62,000 bases of DNA from Adiantum capillus-veneris (lineage: Eukaryota; Streptophyta; Polypodiopsida; Polypodiales; Pteridaceae), in the NCBI GenBank assembly GCA_014529385.2, contig CM043968.1, forward strand, positions 2,012,501-2,074,500, read 5' to 3'. The notes beneath the pieces were generated by a model. That model was not told the origin of the DNA and did not search any database. It saw only the letters and a program-made list of their open reading frames with translations. Within the stretch, counting starts at the first letter, position 1. Every line of letters begins with the position of its first letter. Positions 30,690 through 43,394 of this stretch are shown in pieces. The translations under genes and the position numbers were made by a program.

Positions 30690-33680
30690 GGCCGACGCTT
30701 CCCATCTGTTGGAAATAGCCTAAAGCTTTCTGGATCTGCTCTCATTGCGCACATCCCGCAATCAGTGCATTCCTTGGTAGAGGTGACATTCCGAACAAGA
30801 AACTCCTCGAGCACTTTTTGTTCTTTCTCAAGCGCACCACATTTGGTATACATATCGACCAAGACAATGCCAAACACGACATCTTTTTGCAATAGCCTTT
30901 GACTAACAATATAATCGCGCAATTAGTGCATTTCAAGAGGTGACATTCCGGGAAGAAGCTCCTCAAGCACTTCTTTTGCTTTCTCAAGCGCACCACATTT
31001 GGCGTAGATATCGGCCAAGACATTAATGTCAAGCAGGACATCTTTTTTCAACAGCCTATGACTAATTGTGAAGTTTTGTGCCCACATCATCATCTTGCGT
31101 AGAGCCACATGCCTTCAAGATGTATGTGCAGTTGACTGCATTTGGAGAGAGGCCCTCGCTTTGCATCTGCAGAAAATAGTCTAGAGGCCCAATTCAAGTT
31201 TTATCCCCAACATAAGGACCTCTGCACATGTAGCACGATCCATACTGGTATTGTTGAATCCCAGCTGCTTGTAAGCACTTCTCCAACATAGCGAGTTTAT
31301 CACAGGCGGTTACGCAATGCGATTTGCCAGTGATTAAAAAAGCTTGCGACATAGGTGATTGCATCTGAAGAGAGGCCTTCGCTTCGCATCTGTTGAAAAT
31401 AGCCTAGAGCTCCTTTTTGTGCTTTCTCAAGCACATCACATTTGGCATACATATCGACCAAGACAGTGCCAAGCACAACATCTTTTTTCAACAACCTCTG
31501 ACTAACAATATAGTCCCACAATCAGTGCATTCTAAGAGGCGACATGCCATACATGAAGCTCCTCAAGCACTTTGTATGCTTTCTCAAGCACACCACATTT
31601 GGCATACATATCAAGCAAGACAATGCCAAGCTCGACAACATTTTTAAATAGTCTTTGACCAATTGTGAAGTTTCATGTCCATACAAGAATCTTGTGTAGA
31701 GGCACACCCCATCAAGATGCACACGTAGGTGATTGCATCTAGAGAGAGGCACTCGCTTCGCATCTGCTCAAAATGGCCTAGAGCTTTCTAGCCCAGCTCT
31801 CATTGCGCACCTGCCACAATTAGTGTCAGCATTCCAGACAGGAAGCTCCTGAAGCAATCTTTATGATTTCTCAAGTGCACCACATTTGGCATAGATATCG
31901 ACCAAGACAATGCCAAGCACGACATCTTTTTCAACAATGTAAATTTTGTGCCTATATTAGCATCTTGTGTAGAGCCACCTACCTTCAAGATGCATGTGTC
32001 GGTGATTGGAATTAGAGAGTTTTGGCCCTACTCTTGTTGCACAATCCCACAGTTAGTGCATTCCTTGGAGGTGACATTCCGGACAGGAAGCTCCTCTAAC
32101 ACTTTTTGTGCTTTCTCACAAACACCACATTTGGCATACATATCAACCAAGACAATGCCAAGCACAACATTTTTTTTCAACAACCTCTTACTATCAAAAT
32201 AATCTCGCAATCAATGCATTCCAAGAGGCGACATTTCGGACAGGAAGCTCCTCAAGCACTTTTGATGCTTTCTCACGTGCACCACATTTGGCATGCATAT
32301 CCAGCAAGACAGTGCCAAGCATGACAACTTTTTTCAACAGTCTCTGACTAATTGTTAAGTTTTGTGCCCATATTAGCATCACATGCATTCAAGATAGTGC
32401 CAAGCATGACAAATTTTTTCAACAGTCTTTGACTGACTGTTAAGTTTTGTGCCCATATTAGCATCTTGCGTAGAGCCACATGCATTCAAGATGCATGCGT
32501 AAGTGATTGCATTTAGAGAGTCTCTCGCTTTGCATCTTCTTAAAGCACCCTAGATCTTCCTAGCCCTGCATCATTGCACACATCCCGCAATTAGTGCTAA
32601 CATTCCAGACGGGAAGCTCCTGAGGAAATTTTTGTGCTTTCTCAAGCGCATATTAGCATCTTGTGCCCATATCAGCATCTTTCATAGAGGTTGCATCCAA
32701 AGAGAGGCCTTCGCTTCACATCTACTAAAAACAATCGAGAGCTTTCTAGCCCTGCTCTCGTTGCGCACATCCTGCAATCAGTGCCGACATTCCAGATAGG
32801 AAGCTCCTGAAGCGATTTTTGTGCTTTGTTAAGCGCACCACATTTGGCATACATATCGATAAAGACACTGCCAAGCACAACATCCATATCAGCATCTTCT
32901 TGCGGAGAGCCAGATGCCTTCAAGATGCACCCGTAGATGATTGCAGCTAGAGAGAGACCCTTGTTTTGCATCGAACAGAAGTGAGCCCTGCCTTCAATCC
33001 GATTAAAAAGCGTGTGCGACATGTTAAAAATAAGTATGCTATCAGTTGTTTGGAAAGCAATGCCATGTGGACAAAGGAGCTGTGAGATTTTTAAAAGAGG
33101 CAATTTAAAAAGGCTACGCTAACAAAGCTCCTAAGGCAATTTTTGTGCTTTCTCAAGCGCATATCAGCATCTTGTGCCCATATCAGCATCTTGCATAGAG
33201 GTTGCATCCAAAGAGAAGCCCTCGCTTCACATCCACTGAAAACAACCAAGAGATTTCTAGCCCTGCTCTCGTTGCGCACATCTTTCAATCAGTGCCGACA
33301 TTCCAAACACGAAGCTCCTGAAGCGATTTTTGTGCTTTGTCAAGCACACCACATTTGGCATATATATCGACCAAGACACTGCCAAGCACGACATTGTGGC
33401 ACGGAAGCTTTGGTCTGTTACAAAAGGCTGTTGAAAAAAGATGTCGTGCCCATATCAGCATCTTGCAGAGAGCCAGATGCCTTCAAGATGCACCCGTAAA
33501 TGATTGCAACTAGAGAGAGACCCTTGTTTCGCATTGAGCAGAAGTGAGAGCTGCCTTCAATTCGATAAAAAAGCGTGTGCGACATGTTAAAAATAAGTAT
33601 GCTGTCAGTTGTTTGGAAAGCAATGCCACGTGGACAAAGGAGCTGCGAGATTTTTAAAAGAGGCCGCTACGCTAACGAAG
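30690..33680 (-). pseudogene. Decayed PPR array on the minus strand (P-L-S type)
   Basis: The minus strand repeatedly encodes SQRLLKKDVVLGTVLVDMYA, KCGALEKAQKVLEELPVRNV and FQQMRSEGLSSDAITY in broken frames. These are pentatricopeptide repeats in P-L-S order, as in plant organelle RNA-binding proteins. The anchor for VDMYAKCG occurs nine times (CACCAC at about 30835, 30991, 31434, 31591, 31878, 32123, 32280, 32837, 33347 on the plus strand). No frame stays open for more than about 140 codons and no start, targeting peptide or E/DYW end is seen. It is a pseudogene or an array of gene fragments rather than a working editing factor. Confidence 0.85.
32614..33680. repeat. Tandem duplication of about 510 bp inside the PPR array
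   Basis: 32614-33124 and 33125-33680 align throughout and end alike (AAAATAAGTATGCT, GGACAAAGGAGCTG, GCTACGCTAAC). The second copy has an extra stretch of about 55 bases near 33395-33450 that includes GGCTGTTGAAAAAAGATGTC. The duplication is young relative to the rest of the array. Confidence 0.88.
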
Positions 33681-33695
33681 TAACTAGTTCTCACT

Positions 33696-34190
<495 letters not shown>

Positions 34191-34194
34191 TAGT

Positions 34195-34620
34195 TCTTCC
34201 TCAAGTTGTGAAGGTTGACATAGTTCCCAAATTCCATCTTGGGCTCATATTTAAAGTTGGAACATCCCTTTCTATTGCTGCAAATATTTCTCAAGACACA
34301 CCTGCTTATCCTTCCTTCCTGTAAGTAAATGTCGTAAAACCTATCCTCAGACTTACAGCCTGGTAAGCTCCTAAGTTTAAACTTACTAACTTGAAAATGA
34401 AATTTAAAACTTAGAACCGGTCCAATCAATGCACGCTAACTTTTTTTTGTGCCACATGGCCAAACATGAGCTATGGTTTTTTTTTCTATGATTACATGTT
34501 AGAAAAAGTCATATTTGTGCCACATGGCCAAACATGAGCTATAGTTTTTTTTTCTATGGTTACATGTTAGAAAAAGTCATATTTTGGTAAAGATTGTGAT
34601 TTCATTTCTCTTAAGACGTG
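34195..34620. repeat. Duplicated noncoding segment, copy 1, with an inner 61-bp tandem repeat
   Basis: Matches 35028-35375 (shared GTTGTGAAGGTTGACATAG, AATATTTCTCAAGACACACC, AAACCTATCCTCAGACTTA). Inside copy 1 a unit of about 61 bp starting TGTGCCACATGGCCAAACAT is repeated in tandem (about 34449-34575); copy 2 has one such unit. Confidence 0.88.
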
Positions 34621-35027
34621 TGACCCGTCCTTCGGCCGACGGGAGGGGATGACCGGCATGGTAGTGCAATTGAGCAAAGGAGCGAGAGAAACAATGATCA
34701 AGAGAGACAAAGAGATTGCATTGCTAGCTATCTCTGTGGCTTGTCAACATAACACTTCTAAGTAGCAATCCATCTTTCTAAAAAGATAAGAAATGTAACA
34801 ATACATACATGAGCGCAATGTGAAGTGTATTAAATCAACATATGTTTAGTCATGAGTCAAATATTGGATGCAAATGAGCAACTATGCTCATAGAGATATG
34901 AGGATGGTTGGGGGACACTTTAGGGAGAGTGGTGAGCAGAAAGAGTATCGCACTGTGTTATGAGCTTACTTGAAGAAAACCTATAAAATTTTCATAACGA
35001 AAGAAATAAATAGTTGTTTAGCTTTTT

Positions 35028-35375
35028 CCAAGTTGTGAAGGTTGACATAGTTCCCAAATTCCATCTTTGGCTTATATTTAAAGCTCGACCATACCTTTCT
35101 ACTGCTGCAAATATTTCTCAAGACACACCTATTTATCCTTCCTGTAAGTATATGTCATAAAACCTATCCTCAGACTTAAAAGTCTGGTAAGCCCTTGAGT
35201 TTAAACTTAGTAACTTAAAAATGAAATTTAAAACTTATAACCAATCCAATCAATGCAGCTAACTTTTTTGGTCCCACATGGTCAAACATGAGCTATTGGG
35301 TTTTCTCTATAATTACATTTTAAAAAGGGTCACATTTTGATAGAGATTGTGATTTCATTTTACTCTTAAAATGCT
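35028..35375. repeat. Duplicated noncoding segment, copy 2
   Basis: A diverged direct copy of 34195-34620 lacking the inner tandem unit. Nothing coding is apparent in either copy. They might be remnants of LTRs, but I see no TG...CA ends, primer site or target duplication. Confidence 0.85.
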
Positions 35376-36270
35376 ATTTGATGATAGATCACATAAAGGG
35401 ACTTTATTTCACAGAATGATATCACATTATAGAACAACAATGCGTATTTCTCCACTATAAATGTTTAATCTTCTACTATAAACTTCTATAAATTTACACT
35501 AACAAAGTTTCACTCCACCGTATGAATGGTCTTAAGTTGTTAGGGGTTTTTTGTAAATGTGTGTTTATAAACTGTCCTTAAGTTGTTAGGTTTTTTTTTT
35601 AATGTGTGTTAACTAAAATTCTTAACGCAAATTCAAACTTGATTGAAAAGTATACATTTATATTCTACTTTCAAAGCACTATCCAATGAGAGGTTACATA
35701 GAGGGATTTAGAGTCAACAACCATGATAACATATTATTATTCTCAAACATGCCAAGAAAACGCTTAAAATAGTAATCCATCCTTTGTATACTCGATTGAC
35801 ATACGTATGGGTTTGTCTCAAGTATTGAATGCAAAGGACTAAAGATGCTTATAAAATTTTTGAGATGGACATTACAAAGATGGCACTTCCTACTTATACT
35901 AGATTAACTTCATGTATTCACTACGGATAGAATACCAACAACAAAAATACCTCTTACTTAGTTTTAACTACATTCATTTATAATCCGACCAAAAAGTCAC
36001 ACAATTTTGTATATTTTTGATATTGTAAAGTACTCTATTTATCGCCAATAAGTCCCATCACAATATGACATATAGCTCAAAGTGAAAGTTTGCGTGTGAC
36101 TCGAGAAGCAATTGTTCCAAAATCTCCATCTATTGCTTCAAATGCTCCTATAAAAAAGAAAAAAAAGATTTAAAAATTGAGTATTTTTTAAATATATTAC
36201 ACTATAAAACAATTACAAAATAGAAGAAACAAAGATTTTGTTATACCATAGCGATATAGCAAATATGTTG
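35376..36270. other. AT-rich intergenic DNA, nothing recognised
   Basis: Only short A/T runs and one locally repeated phrase (GTCTTAAGTTGTTAGG.TTTTTT near 35529 and 35575). No gene. Confidence 0.5.
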
Positions 36271-36334
36271 GTGGTGTTCTAGGTGGAGGCACATAAAAAC
36301 TGTAATGGTAAGTCGACCATTTGTAGCCACCAGG

Positions 36335-36440
36335 TGTTATCGACGCATATATCGACGTTGCCCGTCGCTATGTGCGTTGCTATACGCGTCGCTGTGAAAC
36401 CAGTCGCTATTAGCGACGCGGATAGTGACGCATATAGCAA
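36335..36440. repeat. Subterminal inverted repeats of GCGACG/CGTCGCTAT type
   Basis: About ten copies of CGTCGCTAT-like words lie in both orientations. The left half (CGTCGCTATGTGCGTTGC...) and right half (reverse complement CGTTGCTATATGCGTCAC...) pair with about 80% identity over 32 bases. Such arrays near CACTA ends are binding sites for the element's own DNA-binding protein. Confidence 0.7.
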
Positions 36441-36460
36441 CGACCATAGCAGAAAAAAAA

Positions 36461-36550
36461 ATTCTTGGGTAGAGGGCAGGTAGCCTGGCCTGTGCCCAGT
36501 TAAAAGATGGACACAGCCAGAGCCAGACTTCCTGCCCTCTGCCCAAGAAA
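36461..36550. repeat. Near-perfect fold-back, about 90 bp
   Basis: TTCTTGGGTAGAGGGCAGG at the left pairs with CCTGCCCTCTGCCCAAGAA at the right with one mismatch. The inner part (CTGTGCCCAG ... TGGACACAGCC) also partly pairs. The RNA would form a long hairpin. Confidence 0.85.
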
Positions 36551-36719
36551 GCGAGCAGCACCAAAATATCAACCATGCTCCCGCGCGCAGAAATTTCGAC
36601 AGAGTTCCCTTTGTTTTTACATAAACTTTAAAAAAAAAACCATATCATGTATACGCCTCCTACATGCTATCCATGTAGGATCTCACATGAGATTTAAGGC
36701 CAATGAAAGACAACCGTAC

Positions 36720-36935
36720 CAACTGAAAAGCACAACCATAACTTAAAAGCATAACCATAACGAACCATAACCATAACTTAAAACCATAACCGGCTATAAC
36801 CACTTTGATCAAAACCATAATGCAGATAACCATAACCATAAACAAAATTAACAATAACCATAAGCATAACCAAAAAGAGAAACAATAACTGTCTATACAA
36901 TGACAATGACAATAATCATAACCATAAGGGAAACA
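36720..36935. repeat. Degenerate CCATAA/ATAACC array
   Basis: The word CCATAA (or ATAACC) occurs about 15 times at irregular spacing. It lies downstream of the CACTA genes, inside the element's 3' subterminal zone. Confidence 0.75.
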
Positions 36936-37144
36936 ATAATTGTCTGAACACTAACTGTTTGTACAAAAAAGAGACACAGAAGCGTGTCTGTGTCTCACAA
37001 AGCATATAGATGAAATCTGGTCCACTAATGACTAGGTGTCGCAACCTGCACATAGGAAAACTCACAAAATTAGTATTGATATTACTTCACATATACTGAC
37101 TTAATTAAATCAACTCACACATATTAACGTCTCACCTCAAGCGA

Positions 37145-37992
37145 TCAGCGAGACTGTAAGGCCTCCCAGTCTACAGGCTCTCCTGAAGCTTCAAGATCAT
37201 TCAGTACTTCATAGATACCTCTGCGATATCCATCTGACTCCTCCTCGCGTGATGAAGCTCGATGCATCGCAAGATTCTGCGTTTATACAAAAATCAAAGT
37301 AATAAGAATACATGATTCATCGCGTTTTAAAAAACGCCATAGTTAAGATTGGATTAGAAACTCACAAACTCATAGCGAAAGGTGTCAAAGCCTCCGCTGC
37401 CAAGATGAGATGTCCCCCTAGTCATCTGTCGTACCTGCGAGGCCTCACGCTACTGTCTGAACCGCGTGGCCGCTGTCCGCTCATCCTGCCTGATCTACAG
37501 CCACGTCTCGTGTGGGATGCCCGAAGGCTTCGGCGAGCCGGTCCTGAAAGCCTTCCGAGCGGCATCTTGTCGATGTTTGATGGTGTCCCGTGCAAAACGC
37601 TTGATCCACCGCGCCGAAACAACGGAAGAACCCGAAGCAGACAGGTACTCTCTCAGGATGGTCTCCACTATGTAAGTGACTTTTTCCTTGTCTTGTTGAT
37701 CCGAAGACGTCAAAATGCTGGTCGAAAATTGCAGATCCATGAGCTGGCGAATCCGCTATCGCATCTCAGCCTCGACTCTATCCATGTCAACAGAACCATC
37801 TCCCCGTACAGTATAGATCTTGGAGGCACTAGGATCGTGTGCCGCCCAAGGTGTCCGAGGTGTGCCAAGAGGTGTGTCGAGAGATGTGCCTAGGTAAGAC
37901 GGGGGTCGTGAGCGAGGAGGGGTCGAAGCATCTGTGGACCCTCCTCCACAGCAACCACCACCTCTACCTGACGATCTCTTTCTCTTCTTCAT
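37145..37992 (-). pseudogene. CACTA second gene (Transposase_24-like), two exons
   Basis: An ATG at 37992-37990 begins MKKRKRSSGRGGG, a nuclear-signal-like start overlapping the 3' end of the transposase gene. Downstream, YIVETILREYLSASGSS, WIKRFARDTIKHRQDAARK, GIPHETW and HLGSGGFDTF match the second protein of plant CACTA elements, which binds the subterminal repeats. A splice donor GTGAGT follows YEF (exon ends at 37366) and an acceptor CAG precedes the last exon (37276-37145), whose protein ends DWEALQSR with TGA. Three in-frame TAG stops (after EAEMR, HETWL and RFRQ) kill it. Confidence 0.75.
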
Positions 37993-40242
37993 ACCTTTCA
38001 AGACATTTTTGCATCGGCGCTGAATTTAGTATACAGAAATTCATGATCTTTTCTCGCATGGCCAGGTTCATTTTCTTCGGCACCCCTTTCCCTTGCGGCT
38101 CCTCTCCCATCAGTCTTGCATCCTCCTCATCGCTCCACAGTCGAGGCATTTCTGGGTCAGAAACGGATAGAAATTCGATCGTCAACACAAGAGACTCTTG
38201 CACCAGCCATCCTTCTTCCATGCTCCCCTCTGGACGGGCTTTTTGGCGAACAAAACCCTTAAGTGTTTTCATGAACCGCTCTAGAACGAACATCCAACGG
38301 CTGTGGACTGTACCTGCCACTGCAACCTCATCTACTACATGGACGAGCAAGTGCATTTGGATAGTTAGGCAGCTCGTGGGTAGATACTTCTCAATCATGC
38401 AAACTGCCTCAATGGAGTTAGCCCTTGCGACTACAATAGATTCCTCCCGTATCATCTTGGAAGAAATCCACCGCACTAGCTCTGAAATCTTGTATATGCA
38501 GGTCTGCACTTCCTCCGTTAAACACCCCTTGATCGCAATTGGAAGAATGAATTGCAAGAACTTATGCCAGTCGTGTGATTTCAACCCTGACAGTTGACCA
38601 TCACGAATGAATGCTATCTTGAGACATCGCATATATCCTGTTGGCGTCCTGAACTCTGAAATCACCCTTTTCACTTGTCGCTCTTTGTTTTTTAGCAATA
38701 CCCATGGCGCTCTTGGAAGTTTTGTTTGACCAGCTTCATTGGTGAAAGGACACAGCTCTGGCATCTTTCCAACCAACTGCAAATCATCTCGTGAAGCTCG
38801 ATTGTCTTTCATTCCCATGATTGTCTTCCAGAGGAGCTCTCCCACATTCTTGAATATATGCATTGGATCCAAAAAATGGTTAATTAGTAGATCACCCCAG
38901 TACGGCAACGTATGGAGAATGGACAAACGTTTCATTCCTGGAACAGGTTGCCCCTCATGCTGCTCCCATCGGCGACGCCACTCTTGTAAATGCATAGGAC
39001 GACATTCGACGCGACCAAGTTGGCCTTCGCGCAAGTGATGGCCATTTGGAAGATAACGGTGGTGGCCTTGATAAATTGTCTTTCAAAGAGAGGTACAATC
39101 AAGCTTAAAATCAAATGACCCTTCTTGATAGCAAGCCACGGCGGGAGGTTGTAATTGATAAGGCACATAGGCCAAGTGCTCCATGACGAGCTTCTCAAGC
39201 CAAATGGATTGACTCCATCCATTGCCATGCCCAAACGCAAATTTCATGGTTCACTCTTAAAATGTGGCCAGGTATCTTCAATGTGCCTCCAAGCCTTTGA
39301 ATCAGCGAGCACCCTAAATGTTGCGTCAGTGGATCTATTTATAGAATGCCACCGCATCAACTTTGCAATGGAACCACAACCGAACATGCTTTTTATCCTA
39401 TGAATAATAAGGAAATGCCGCAACACTTTAGCTGGCACTGTCTCGCCAACTGCATCTTGTTTGTAGCGCATTGCTCCGCACTTAGGACACGACAGACAAT
39501 CTGTGAATTCATTGCGAAAAAGAATGCAATCATTTGGACATGCATGAATCTTGTTGTAGTCCAAGCCAACTGAGGTCAGAAGTTGCTTTGCGTCTGGCCT
39601 AGAGGGGGGCATTTCATTGCCAGCCGAGAGAAGTTGCTCCCGCAATAACCTGTTTAAGCCACATTAAATTAAAAAGCTCTCCGAGCACATCACCATTGCA
39701 ATCGGAAAATCTCTTTTGTAAATTACGTACCTAAACAAAGCAGTGACGCTTGCATCTGACCACCCGTACACTGACTGAAGATTCAAAAACGCCAGACAAG
39801 TACGAAGCACAGATATTTGGGCGCCTTCATAGATTGGTTGACGTGCCAACTTCCTCAACATGTCTTCAGGAGATAGGCGCACGATTTCTGGTGCTGCTTC
39901 GTTCGCGTTCTCCTCGCTTGTCTGGAAGAAGGCATACAACATCTCCTCCATGCCGTCGTCGTCTATCTGTAAGCCCTTTTCTGCTTCCATCTGTGGCTCT
40001 GTATTGGTCGGACCTTCACGCATAATCTTTTTTCTCTCCCTCTCAAATGTAGGTGCTATGTCGCGAAAATCAATGCCCGTTCCGTAGGAGTCGTATCGCA
40101 AATTCTGTACGGTTTCTTTAGCAAACTCTCCGTACTTGTGCACATGCTCATTACATATCCTACGCTTGTGCAGGATTTGATACTTGCAGAGCGTGCACGA
40201 GCATGCAATCTTTTCCTCCATGTTAGTTGATGACGTTGCCAT
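37964..40242 (-). pseudogene. CACTA transposase (TNP2 type), with intron, internal deletion and stop
   Basis: Exon 1 (40242-39731) encodes a Cys-containing N-terminus and an acidic region. An 81-bp intron (39730-39650, GTACGT...AACAG) joins ALFR to LLREQLL in frame. Exon 2 has the TNP2 hallmarks IHACPNDCILF, CLSCPKCGAMRYK, AKLMRWHS and MAMDGVNPFG. A TGA at 39246-39244 replaces the expected Arg in SEPRN. Near 39050-39090 the protein jumps from HLILSLIVP to a region before FLDPMHIFKNVGELLW, so a core segment is missing. The C-terminal DUF4218-like part is open (SHDWHKFLQFILPIA, RWMFVLERFMKTLKGFVR) and ends at 37964. Transposase would cut the element's ends; this one cannot. Confidence 0.9.
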
Positions 40243-40320
40243 CTACAATGATTATGAATGTTGTTTTAATATATATACTCCTCACAATGTAAACTACCTT
40301 GCATTCTCTAGTCTTGCCCA

Positions 40321-40356
40321 ATCTCCGTACACCTCGGTCCAGAGGTGTACGGAGAT
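40321..40356. repeat. Perfect 15-bp inverted repeat with 6-base loop
   Basis: ATCTCCGTACACCTC, then GGTCCA, then GAGGTGTACGGAGAT. It lies about 80 bases upstream of the CACTA transposase start, possibly at or beyond the element's 5' end. Confidence 0.93.
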
Positions 40357-40727
40357 AAGGACCACCGGGTCAAAATCTCGTCTTTATTGGTCAAATCCTA
40401 TATGGGTAGACACATACGTGCACTCCCAGGTGTACATGGCAATGCATGTAGCAGACAAAACCCCTTTGCCTCTTTTAGTTCCATAGTTTCTTCTCTGTCT
40501 ACGAACCCACCTGCCTCCATTCCAAGGTAGCCTGTCAGAGAAAGCTTTCCAATGCCGCACTTGATGAAAGCACAAGCCATGGAAGTTCTCAGCCCAATGA
40601 AAGTTTTCTACCTGATTGTAAACCGGATGGGGCCTCCATGTCCAAGCCAGAAGATAATGTGGAGATGGATGAGCAACTTGAGAAAGATTCAGAAGCCTTG
40701 CATGGTTCTTGCTCAGAAAAGCGATCT

Positions 40728-41040
<313 letters not shown>

Positions 41041-41057
41041 CTACTTCCCTATCTCTC

Positions 41058-41440
41058 TACTGATCGAACGAGTGACTGAGCTAGGGAGATCTAGACATGC
41101 ACGACTGCGGAGGACTACACAGCATCGACAGAGGCTGCATCAGAGGATCTAGCTAGGTCACTTTGGCTCGACATGCATAACGCTCGGTCAAACTACTGAC
41201 CATGGAGGAGATTGATGAGATCCGCCAGCGACAGCTATTGGATCTCCTATGATCTACCTATCCCAGCTAGCTGGTTTAACCGTTTAGTCCATACCCAGCA
41301 GTTTAGGATTCCATAATATTTTATTTTGTCATCTTCTTACTCTGACTTTGTATCAGATCCATCACATTGTAACTTTCTTGTCTCATGTCTCATAGGTCAC
41401 TTTGGCCTTTCGAAGACGTTAATATAACATTTCATTTCAT
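41058..41440 (+). repeat. Dispersed repeat, copy 2, ending in a LINE-family 3' tail
   Basis: The first 320 bases match 28390-28715. The end (41391-41428, CATAGGTCACTTTGGCC then CGAAGACGTTAATATAAC) matches the 3' tails of LINE A and LINE B. It is therefore best read as LINE 3' untranslated sequence. Confidence 0.75.
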
Positions 41441-41492
41441 TTCTCTCTTTAATTATTTTTCTTTAATTTTAATTTCCTAAGCATACATTAAT

Positions 41493-43390
<1,898 letters not shown>

Positions 43391-43394
43391 CCAC

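Larger units (their letters stand above)
36270..40250 (-). mobile_element. CACTA (En/Spm-like) DNA transposon, decayed
   Basis: Two adjacent minus-strand genes, a TNP2-type transposase (40242-37964) and a Transposase_24-like second gene (37992-37145), are the standard pair of plant CACTA elements. Downstream at 36335-36440 are the direct and inverted GCGACG / CGTCGCTAT units typical of CACTA subterminal regions. I could not find both CACTA terminal repeats, so the ends are approximate. Confidence 0.8.

Noticed and set aside
30690-33680. Evenly spaced repeats that could suggest a CRISPR-like array
   Set aside because: The repeated units translate to PPR protein motifs, are diverged, and have no constant repeat of 25-40 bp with unique spacers.
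34195-35375. The two duplicated segments as LTRs of a small retrotransposon
   Set aside because: No TG...CA ends, primer site, polypurine tract or target duplication could be found.
40242-40360. The 15-bp inverted repeat as the CACTA terminal repeat
   Set aside because: It lacks the CACTA start and has no partner near 36270.
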